Shown here piece by piece: positions 57,613 through 64,000 of a stretch of 64,000 bases of DNA (position 1 is the first letter of the stretch; every line of letters starts with the position of its first letter). The translations under genes were made by a program, and so were the position numbers. A model generated the notes under the pieces. It was not told where the DNA came from. It saw only the letters and a program-made list of their open reading frames with translations, and searched no databases. The stretch is from Enhydrobacter sp. (GTDB lineage: Bacteria; Pseudomonadota; Alphaproteobacteria; Reyranellales; Reyranellaceae). Location of the stretch: the NCBI GenBank assembly GCA_026126105.1, contig JAHCJV010000009.1, positions 1 through 64,000 on the forward strand, in the 5' to 3' direction.

Positions 57613-58103
57613 GCGAGCAGGCGGTTTTCGGCGTCACCGGCTGGAAGAATGCGGGCAAGACGACCCTCACGGAGCGGTTGGTCGCCGAGTTCGTGCGGCG
57701 CGGCTGGCGAATTGCGACGATCAAGCACGCCCACCACGCTGTCGACATCGACCGGCCCGGCACCGATTCGTGGCGCCACCGCGCCGCCGGCGCCAGCGAG
57801 GTCGCGCTGGTCGGCGGACAGCGCTACGCCATCATGCGTGAGCAGGCGGAGCCGACGTTGGCCGATGTGTTGCCGCGCCTTGCGCCGGCCGACCTCGTGC
57901 TGATCGAAGGCTTCAAGGCCGACCCCCACCCCAAGATCGAAGTGCGCGCCGACAATACGCGGCCGATGAATGTCACGGCGCACAACATCGTCGCCATCGC
58001 CGCTGACCAGTCGCCGTCGGATGGCAATTTGCCCTGGTTCCTGCGCGACGATGTCGACGCCATCGCCGACTTCATTGCGCGTCGCACGGGTCGTCTTCCA
58101 TAA
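57609..58103 (+). CDS. mobB: Molybdopterin-guanine dinucleotide biosynthesis adapter protein
   Basis: 164-residue P-loop protein of the MobB family, a GTP-binding helper of MobA in making the MGD cofactor. Motifs are GVTGWKNAGKTTLTERLVAE (Walker A), KHAHHAVDIDRPGTDSWRHR and LVLIEGFKADPHPKIEV. GTG at 57609 overlaps the fdhD stop. The pairing with fdhD supports a bis-MGD formate dehydrogenase as the enzyme being matured. Confidence 0.95.
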   Translation: MSEQAVFGVTGWKNAGKTTLTERLVAEFVRRGWRIATIKHAHHAVDIDRPGTDSWRHRAAGASEVALVGGQRYAIMREQAEPTLADVLPRLAPADLVLIEGFKADPHPKIEVRADNTRPMNVTAHNIVAIAADQSPSDGNLPWFLRDDVDAIADFIARRTGRLP

Positions 58104-58162
58104 CGGAATCCGATCCCTGCTTATGATTGTCGCCTACGGGAAAAATCCATAGCGGTGGCTGG

Positions 58163-59899
58163 TTAGTGCCCGGGTCCGGGGCCGCCCGCACGCTGCCCCG
58201 CGAAGACGCCGGCCGCCTTGTACGTCGCGCTGTTCGCGCCGATGGTGAATGCCCCAGCCTGGTATTTGGCCGGATCGGTCGGCGAGGCGAAGAAGGCGCC
58301 GGACAGGTTGCCAGTGCGGCCGCCGCCCGAGAAGCTGCCCGTGAAGCTCGTCCCCCCTGAACCGGGGGTCGCGGAGGCCGATCCGGAGTAGCTCGTTCCG
58401 TCAAACGAAGCGTTAAAGCTGCCGGCGCGACTGGCGAAGCCCCAACTGCTGTTGTAGGAGCCGGTCGCACTGTACTGGCTGCCGTTGTTCCAGACGTTTC
58501 CCATCATCGAGCCGTTGTAGGTCGCGCTGCCCGTCTGCGGCATCTGGACCTGTGTCGTCATCGTTCCCGCGACGTAGGGCGAGGCTGAAACGACATCGAT
58601 CTGGCCGGGGCGATAGTTGTCGGGATAGCTGATCACGGTCGCCCACTGGCCCCAGGTGAGGAACTCGCAGGTGCACGATCCGAAAGAGCTAGGTTCGTGC
58701 AGATAGCCCGAACTCAGCACGACGGAACTGCTGTTCTGAATGGTGTAGGTCTTGCCATTCATCTGAACCGTGGTTGGGCGCGACGGGTCGTCCGTCGTGA
58801 CCATTGCGTAGGTCCTGTTGTCGATGAAAACGCTGGTGGTTGGCGTGCCGCCGAGCTGGAGAGTCGTGACCGAGGTGTCTGCCTGGCGCAGGATTATAGT
58901 GCTCGCCACCCGGTTGGTGGAGGGGTTGATCGAACCTTGGACGTCCGTGGGGCCGCCCAGCACTGGCGTCGACGTGGTGCTCGCTTCGCCGTCGAAGGTC
59001 GTGACAAGTCCGCTGGCAAAGCCATTCAGCGACTGGTTGGGAGGTAACGGCGGCGGTGGCGGTGGCGCCGGCGGTTTGGCAGTGTCGACCTGGACCTGGG
59101 TGTTTGCGCCACTGATGGCGTTCGTCGTCACGTTGTTGGTGGCGTTGTTCAGCGGCCGGGGGGTCGGAAGCGGGTAAACCGCCTGGCCGGAATTCTGGGC
59201 CGAGAACCCGGACGTTTGCGCACGCTGGTCGGCGTTGGTACCCGCGGTGCGTGGCGACGAACCGGTTTCGAGAACTGCGAGGTCCGATGCCAGGCCACCC
59301 TTCGGAATGCTGGTCGGCGCGCCGGGCGCCCCGCCGGAATTGACCACGATCTGATAGCCTGGCCGTGTGATCGTCTGCGTCTGGCCGGCAGCGGTAACCG
59401 TGAGCCTGGTGCCGAAGATGAACGCGGCCAGCGTTTCGCTGGCCGTCACCTTGAAGATCGTGATGCCGCCGCGGATGCCGATCGTACTCGATGGCGTCGT
59501 GACGGTGATGGGAGTGCTCTTGCTGATCTTGCCGCCGACCAGACGAAACACGCCTTGCGTTGCGGTGATCGCGAGGTCGCCCTTCGTGGTGTTGGGGTCG
59601 TAGACGAATCTGTCGATCGTCACCCGGGCGTTGGGACCGACGGTGAGCGAGGTGCCGTCGAGGAAGACGAGGTGCGCACGATCGGTACTGCTCGTGCGAA
59701 CAACCTCGTTGGCCTGCACGTCGATGCCGATGCGCAGCACGCGCTCGTTTTGCTGCGGCGGCTTACCAAGAGGGTCGCCGTCGGTGGCCGAGGTCACGCC
59801 GACGCGCGCCATCGCCGGCCCCGCCACCAGCGCCAACGCCGTCGCGCCCAAGACGGCGGTGCGAAGAATAGTCCGGCTGCGAGGGAAGCACTTGGCCAT
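58163..59899 (-). CDS. FecR-domain protein with C-terminal TbpB-like beta-barrel
   Basis: 578-residue exported protein. A Sec signal peptide (to GPAMA, residue ~31) is not followed by a lipobox Cys. The FecR domain spans ~residues 60-170 (FLDGTSLTVGPNARVTIDRF, ATQGVFRLVGGKISKSTPIT and STIGIRGGI). A low-complexity linker (PPAPPPPPPLPP) follows. The C terminus is rich in Gly, Ser and Thr strands (GSYNSSWGFASRAGSFNASF) and ends LSGAFFASPTD...AAGVFAGQR, like the TbpB-type eight-strand barrel. GAGGAG stands 7 nt before the ATG. The Slam-like gene is 19 nt upstream, suggesting exporter and cargo. Confidence 0.82.
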   Translation of the reverse strand: MAKCFPRSRTILRTAVLGATALALVAGPAMARVGVTSATDGDPLGKPPQQNERVLRIGIDVQANEVVRTSSTDRAHLVFLDGTSLTVGPNARVTIDRFVYDPNTTKGDLAITATQGVFRLVGGKISKSTPITVTTPSSTIGIRGGITIFKVTASETLAAFIFGTRLTVTAAGQTQTITRPGYQIVVNSGGAPGAPTSIPKGGLASDLAVLETGSSPRTAGTNADQRAQTSGFSAQNSGQAVYPLPTPRPLNNATNNVTTNAISGANTQVQVDTAKPPAPPPPPPLPPNQSLNGFASGLVTTFDGEASTTSTPVLGGPTDVQGSINPSTNRVASTIILRQADTSVTTLQLGGTPTTSVFIDNRTYAMVTTDDPSRPTTVQMNGKTYTIQNSSSVVLSSGYLHEPSSFGSCTCEFLTWGQWATVISYPDNYRPGQIDVVSASPYVAGTMTTQVQMPQTGSATYNGSMMGNVWNNGSQYSATGSYNSSWGFASRAGSFNASFDGTSYSGSASATPGSGGTSFTGSFSGGGRTGNLSGAFFASPTDPAKYQAGAFTIGANSATYKAAGVFAGQRAGGPGPGH

Positions 59900-59918
59900 T
59901 GTCGACTCCTCGGGGATG

Positions 59919-61346
59919 TCAAAAGCGCCAGCTTACGCCGAACATGACATTGTTGTTCACGAACGCATAGTTGGGCAGCGTGGCGGAGCGCGCGAAGCGG
60001 CCACCCGACACGCTGAAGGTCGTCCTTTCATCGAATGGAATTGCAAGCGTGATCGTACCGATGAAATCCGTCTGGTCCCGATAGACGCCCGGGTCGACGA
60101 TCGGATCGGGCGCGTCGTAGTGCCACCACTGCTCGCCGACCGTGAGGGCAATGGTCCAAGGCAGCCCCGTCTTCAGCACCGGGTCGGGAAACCGGAAGCT
60201 CATGCCGCCGCCAACGCCCCACAGCTGATAGCTCTGCCACGGCGCCTGCTCGGTCTGATAGCGTTGCGCGCTGCCGGTGGCGAAGATCGTCACGATCGGC
60301 GTCAGCTGATACTGCAGGAACGTGGTGCCGGTATACTCCGTTCCCGCGAACAGGCTGTTGGTCGGCAGATAGCTGGTGTCGGTGTTATTGTGCTTGCGCC
60401 AGACCGCTGTCGTGATGCTGCGCAGGCCGTCGGCCAGCAGCGCATTGGCTTCGAGCCCGCCGCCATAGCTCGTGTAGTAGGGCGTGTCGTTGACCCAGAT
60501 CGCACCGAACGCTCCAAACGTCCTCAGGCTCACATCCTCGAAGATGCCGTTGAACACCTGAAAGCGCGGGCCGCTGGTGAGGTCGAGAAGCGAGACGTTG
60601 GCAGACGAAAACTGGAACTGGCGGTTGACGTAGCCGGTGAAGACTGTCTCCAGCGCGGCCCTGTCCTGGGTCCCGAGGTCGTAGCTGTGGCGCACTTGCG
60701 CCGTGCTGACGACGCCCCAATCGGGAGCGCCGACCGCCTGCTGGTTCAGGTTGGCGACCTGGCCAAACAGGCGCACACTCGACGTGGCGGGGCCCAGATT
60801 GGCGTTCGATTGGTAGCGCCAACCGACGAACACCTCACCGCTGAACTGTGAGGGCCTCTGCTGCTTGTCGACCTGCGCCAGGAATTCCTCGGCCCGGTTG
60901 CGCACATCGGCCGGCAGAGCCTGCGATTTCAAGGCTCCCTCGAGATAAGTGCGGGCGACCTCGTAAGAGCCTAGCCGGTAGTACAGGACGCCAAGCTCGA
61001 GCCGAACGCGGGGCAGGTCGGCGTTGATCAGCAGCATGCGTTCGAGCGCCGAGATCGCTCCTTCGAGATCGCCGGTCTGGCTCGCCACCGACGCGAACCG
61101 AAACAGGACGTCGAGGTTCGCAGGCTGCTGCAGCATCTGCTCAAAAGCCTCGTCGTACTGACGATCGAGCTCGCTCTTGGCGGATGATGCAGGTGCCGGC
61201 GTCTGCGCCCGCGCTGCGGTCGGCACTACAGCCGACATTGTCATACATATGCCTGCGCAGGCAGCCAGCGAGCCGAGACGCCTCGTCAAGTGTCGCAAGT
61301 GCCGACAGCTCCCCCGCGATTGATACTTGGATGAAGGAAATCTCAC
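59919..61346 (-). CDS. Slam-like TPR plus outer-membrane beta-barrel protein
   Basis: 475-residue outer-membrane protein. A signal peptide ends near ARA (residue ~47). A TPR region (FRFASVASQTGDLEGAISAL and LGVLYYRLGSYEVARTYLEG, to ~residue 140) is followed by an amphipathic barrel with repeated aromatic strand ends, starting FSGEVFVGWRYQSNANLGPA and closing with NNNVMFGVSWRF. This two-part layout is that of surface lipoprotein assembly modifiers (Slam/DUF560). Translation starts at GTG 61346, 10 nt after the glycosyltransferase stop. The FecR-barrel protein downstream is the probable cargo. Confidence 0.82.
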   Translation of the reverse strand: MRFPSSKYQSRGSCRHLRHLTRRLGSLAACAGICMTMSAVVPTAARAQTPAPASSAKSELDRQYDEAFEQMLQQPANLDVLFRFASVASQTGDLEGAISALERMLLINADLPRVRLELGVLYYRLGSYEVARTYLEGALKSQALPADVRNRAEEFLAQVDKQQRPSQFSGEVFVGWRYQSNANLGPATSSVRLFGQVANLNQQAVGAPDWGVVSTAQVRHSYDLGTQDRAALETVFTGYVNRQFQFSSANVSLLDLTSGPRFQVFNGIFEDVSLRTFGAFGAIWVNDTPYYTSYGGGLEANALLADGLRSITTAVWRKHNNTDTSYLPTNSLFAGTEYTGTTFLQYQLTPIVTIFATGSAQRYQTEQAPWQSYQLWGVGGGMSFRFPDPVLKTGLPWTIALTVGEQWWHYDAPDPIVDPGVYRDQTDFIGTITLAIPFDERTTFSVSGGRFARSATLPNYAFVNNNVMFGVSWRF

Positions 61347-61356
61347 ACTGGCCGGC

Positions 61357-62349
61357 CTAAATCAACCAGCTGCGGAGGATAAACACCCATCCTATCAGGG
61401 GATTGGCTCGTGCTGCTCGCATTCTAAGCAACATTCGGCTGTACTGCTTCTCACCGAGTGAGATGACGAACCGCGCCCTTTGCTCGATCATGGCATCGAG
61501 CATGCGGTCGAGCATTCGGGCATGGGTGCTACCCCAATTTCGCGCCGACAGGTGCAGCCGGCCGCCCAATACGGGGTTGTCGGCGGCGCCGTTGAGGCCG
61601 TGCAGACGGTAGGCGTAGAGTGGCTCGTCGATCAGCAGAGAGCCCGCCACCATCTGGGCCATGACGACGATGTAGAAATCCATGTGCAGGCGAAAGACTT
61701 CGTCGTCAGACGGGAAGACCAGATCGATCAGCGAGCGCCGGAACATCATCGACGAGGTGCTGACCCATACCCAGTGGACCAGACGCCTGGTGTAGAGCCG
61801 GTAGGATATCTGGCGCGCCCACTTTGCCGACTCCGACTGGGGATCGAGCTCCGGCACGCGTGCCGGGTCGATCGGGGCAAGGACGCCACGATCGGCCACG
61901 GCGCGATCCTTGCCGAACCAGTAGACCCCGCCCGCGATCAAAGCGCCCTGCCCGTCGATCAGGCGCGCATTGCAGGCGGTGAAGCCGACCGCATAGGACT
62001 CGTTGAGATGCGCAGCGAGATGGCGTTCGAGAAAATCCTCATTCCACAGGTCGTCCGAATCGAGAAAGCAGACGAAAGGCGCCTTGGTCTCGGCCAGGCC
62101 GCGCCGCGTGGCACCTGTCTGCCCCACGTTCTTCTCTAATCGGATCAGGCGAAATCGGGAGTCGGCAAGCTCGTCCAGGGTTTGCTGCACGACGGCAGCG
62201 GAATGGTCGGTGGAGGCATCGTCGACGATCACGCACTCGAAATCGCGAAAGCTCTGCCGTGCCACCGATCGGATCGCGTCTCCGACATAGTCCGGGCAGT
62301 TGAAGCACGTGACGACGACGGAAAGGTGCGGGAGCTTGCTATCGCTCAT
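61357..62349 (-). CDS. Glycosyltransferase family 2
   Basis: 330-residue GT-A fold glycosyltransferase. The N terminus LSVVVTCFNCPDYVGDAIRS is followed by FECVIVDDASTDHSA and the metal-binding CFLDSDDLW. The C-terminal third has a basic amphipathic stretch without a clear membrane helix. It is the first gene of a three-gene minus-strand run, with the Slam-like and FecR-barrel genes following at 10 and 19 nt. It may glycosylate the surface protein or a surface glycan; the donor and acceptor are unknown. Confidence 0.9.
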   Translation of the reverse strand: MSDSKLPHLSVVVTCFNCPDYVGDAIRSVARQSFRDFECVIVDDASTDHSAAVVQQTLDELADSRFRLIRLEKNVGQTGATRRGLAETKAPFVCFLDSDDLWNEDFLERHLAAHLNESYAVGFTACNARLIDGQGALIAGGVYWFGKDRAVADRGVLAPIDPARVPELDPQSESAKWARQISYRLYTRRLVHWVWVSTSSMMFRRSLIDLVFPSDDEVFRLHMDFYIVVMAQMVAGSLLIDEPLYAYRLHGLNGAADNPVLGGRLHLSARNWGSTHARMLDRMLDAMIEQRARFVISLGEKQYSRMLLRMRAARANPLIGWVFILRSWLI

Positions 62350-62478
62350 GGCGACCCAGAGCGCGATGCCGCTTATGACAGCTCAATTGAGTACCCTTCT
62401 TTGCCGCGCGGCGCTTCTAACCCGACCGACGTGGCTCTCCAACAGTGATCCCACCGCTCGATGCACTCCCTGCTGCCC

Positions 62479-63396
62479 TTATGCCGAGCGCAACCGTCTC
62501 GGAAATTCGCGCAAGACGAGGCCGATTGGCCGTTCAGGCTCCGGCGCCAGGGACGGTGCCGGCCCGACGCTCCGCCGCCCATGCTCGATTACGCACACGT
62601 GGCTGTAAAGGTTGGCGAGCCACTGTCGTCCCTCGGCGGTCAGTCCCAGCGCATGGACTGCTTCGCCGAGGAAAGGCTCGACCTTGGACCAGAAGAACGC
62701 CGGGTATTGATCCGCCACGTCGGCGGGCGTTTCGTAACCCAGCGCCCGATTCACGCCGATCTCGGAGAATTCGTGGAACAGGGCATTCAACTTCCGCGGA
62801 TAGAGCGGGTCGCCGAGCTGCCCGATCAGGTCCGCGGCACGGACCATGGCCGCTTCCGTATCGGTCGCCATATGGTCATCGTCGTTGGGAACCGGGAAGC
62901 GCGTCAGCTCGATATTGCGGGCCAGGCGCTCGGCATCGACGAGTTCATGGCGGACGAATCGTTCCTTCACGAAGATCTTGGAGCGCTCGACATGGTAGGG
63001 GGCGAGGAACGCATCTGATGCGCCTCGCGGCAGCTCGATCGTGGCGCCGGCCTCGTCGATGACGCAGCGGTTGGGTGTGTCGCCGCGGCATATACCGCGA
63101 ACGTAGCCGACGTCGTGCGCCAGTGCGGCCAGGGTGACGTGCACCCATGTCTCCGGCGGGACGTCCTGGCGCAGGCGAAGCCCGCGCAGGATATCCTGGG
63201 CGACCATGGTCACGAGCGCCGTGTGCTCGGCAGTATGGTAGAGCGCATCGCTGAGCGAGATGCGTTCAATGACGAGCCGCGCCGCCTCACCCAGCACGTC
63301 GACACGGTATGGCGTGCCACTGCCGAAGGCGCGATCGAAATTCTTCATTAGATGACTGGCGAATGCATCGGCCATTAATGTGGTCGGTTGGATCAT
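62479..63396 (-). CDS. HD-domain metal-dependent phosphohydrolase-like protein
   Basis: 305-residue protein with an HD-type metal site. His is in LYHTAEHTALVT, His-Asp in ALAHDVGYVRG, and a further Asp in AADLIGQLGDP. ATG at 63396 follows GAGG at about 6 nt and is preferred; ATG 63375 and the longer frame to 63471 are alternatives. Relatives hydrolyse nucleotides or cyclic nucleotides. The same-strand glycosyltransferase is 129 nt downstream, so it may be a separate unit. The substrate is unknown. Confidence 0.8.
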   Translation of the reverse strand: MIQPTTLMADAFASHLMKNFDRAFGSGTPYRVDVLGEAARLVIERISLSDALYHTAEHTALVTMVAQDILRGLRLRQDVPPETWVHVTLAALAHDVGYVRGICRGDTPNRCVIDEAGATIELPRGASDAFLAPYHVERSKIFVKERFVRHELVDAERLARNIELTRFPVPNDDDHMATDTEAAMVRAADLIGQLGDPLYPRKLNALFHEFSEIGVNRALGYETPADVADQYPAFFWSKVEPFLGEAVHALGLTAEGRQWLANLYSHVCVIEHGRRSVGPAPSLAPEPERPIGLVLREFPRRLRSA

Positions 63397-63587
63397 CGGG
63401 GTCCTCAAGGTCGGGCAGCCAAGGCGAACCGGCGCCGCCACCATAGGCGACTTGGGCCCGGTCTGCGCCAACGGAAGTTGTCACGGAAGGGTAAAGTTGG
63501 ACGCGACCCAGCGTTGCCGTTTTCCGGAGCCCGGCAAGATGCTAGCATTTTCCAGCTTCCGAGGCTGATCCGGGGGAATACCCATCA

Positions 63588-64000
63588 ATGCCGGTCGTTA
63601 CCGACTACACGGCGCTATTGAGCGGCCACTATTGGAACGGCATCGAGGTGACGGGAAAGCCCGTCATCGTGACCTATTCGTTCCCGACGACCGCTGCCGG
63701 CTACCTGGCGGATGTCGACGGCTTCACGGCCGCCACGGTTTCGAGCTTCGAGGCCTTCAACGGCACCGAGCAGGGCCAGGCGCGGACCGCGCTCGGCGAA
63801 TGGGCGGCGGCGTCCGGCCTGATCTTTGTCGAGGTCGCGCCCGGTCAGGGCGACATCAACTTCCAACTCGTCGATTTCGATACGACGAGCGCGCCGTCCT
63901 ACGCTGGAGAGGGCGGCATCGGCTTCTACCCGTTCGGCGATTGGAATTTCTTCACCTATCCGAATTTCTCGAGCGACATGGACGGCTCGGGAGACGTGTT
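63588..64000 (+). CDS. Serralysin-like M10 metalloprotease, N-terminal part (cut by window edge)
   Basis: At least 137 residues, open to the window end. YTALLSGHYWNGIEVTGKPV, VIVTYSFPTT, ARTALGEWAAASGLIFVEVA and PGQGDINFQL match the opening of serralysin-type (M10B) proteases, which then carry HEXXH and RTX repeats and leave by type I secretion without a signal peptide. No N-terminal signal peptide is present, as expected. The zinc motif and RTX repeats lie beyond the window. GGGGGA precedes the ATG by about 10 nt. Confidence 0.75.
   Translation, partial: MPVVTDYTALLSGHYWNGIEVTGKPVIVTYSFPTTAAGYLADVDGFTAATVSSFEAFNGTEQGQARTALGEWAAASGLIFVEVAPGQGDINFQLVDFDTTSAPSYAGEGGIGFYPFGDWNFFTYPNFSSDMDGSGDV

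Noticed and set aside
44521..58103. A selenoprotein gene with in-frame UGA near selABC
   Set aside because: I looked for genes that continue in frame past TGA near the sel locus and found none; every neighbour ends at a family-consistent length.
52300..64000. A duplicated 3' end of tRNA-Sec marking the right end of an island
   Set aside because: No second copy of the TTCGACTCCCACTCTCTTCC segment was noticed by eye, so no attachment site is claimed.

Overview
The window is high-GC, densely packed bacterial chromosome. The genes are mostly in 2- to 7-gene operons with 4-nt start/stop overlaps. The glyS-ppdK pair, DUF992 and DUF1028 proteins, Bug-family (TctC-like) binding proteins and an HlyB/HlyD exporter beside a serralysin-type protein all point to a metabolically versatile alphaproteobacterium, perhaps Rhodospirillales or Reyranella-like. 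That placement is inference. No plasmid, phage, insertion sequence, rRNA or CRISPR signal was seen.

Layout. 1-4511 (+): end of glyS, ppdK, meaB and a HIT protein. 4512-5932 (-): LysR regulator and GFA protein. 6153-8481 (+): a membrane-anchored nucleotidyltransferase, a GNAT acetyltransferase and a small unknown gene. 8521-16430 (-): a seven-gene operon of gamma-glutamyltransferase, DUF1028 protein and a complete Opp/Dpp peptide importer (OppD, OppF, binding protein, OppB, OppC). 16533-22028 (-): FAD oxidoreductase, DUF2817 peptidase, peptide-binding protein, YgfZ-like protein and a PPOX flavoprotein, with a divergent LysR gene at 22127. 23030-28234: TauD-type dioxygenase, two Bug binding proteins (one broken) and an amidase, divergent from an IclR regulator. 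28397-30303: a tandem pair of lytic transglycosylases. 30516-36095: acrylyl-CoA reductase, omega-aminotransferase, cardiolipin synthase, a nuclease-like protein and a DenD-like dehydrogenase. 36146-39757: a methyltransferase divergent from two tandem paralogous polytopic membrane proteins of unknown function. 39754-44521: acyl-CoA carboxylase beta subunit, small P-loop kinase and 5-oxoprolinase (pxpC, pxpB, pxpA). 44680-48779: a low-GC orphan gene, an orphan molybdenum hydroxylase large subunit and an SGNH-like protein.

48858-58103 holds the selenocysteine machinery (selA, selB, tRNA-Sec). A type I secretion pair and a DUF992 gene separate it from fdhD and mobB, which serve molybdenum-dependent formate dehydrogenase. 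Together these imply a selenocysteine formate dehydrogenase outside the window. 58163-62349 (-) is a glycosyltransferase, a Slam-like TPR/beta-barrel protein and a FecR-domain protein with a TbpB-like C-terminal barrel, which looks like an outer-membrane exporter with its cargo. The window ends with an HD-domain protein and the start of a serralysin-like metalloprotease that could be cargo for the type I system.

Thematic links (inference): gamma-glutamyltransferase, peptide importer and 5-oxoprolinase could together form a route for using gamma-glutamyl peptides. MeaB, acrylyl-CoA reductase, beta-alanine-type aminotransferase and the carboxylase beta subunit all touch C3 acyl-CoA metabolism. 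The best candidates for undescribed biology are the FecR-barrel/Slam-like operon, the membrane-fused nucleotidyltransferase and the tandem membrane-protein pair.
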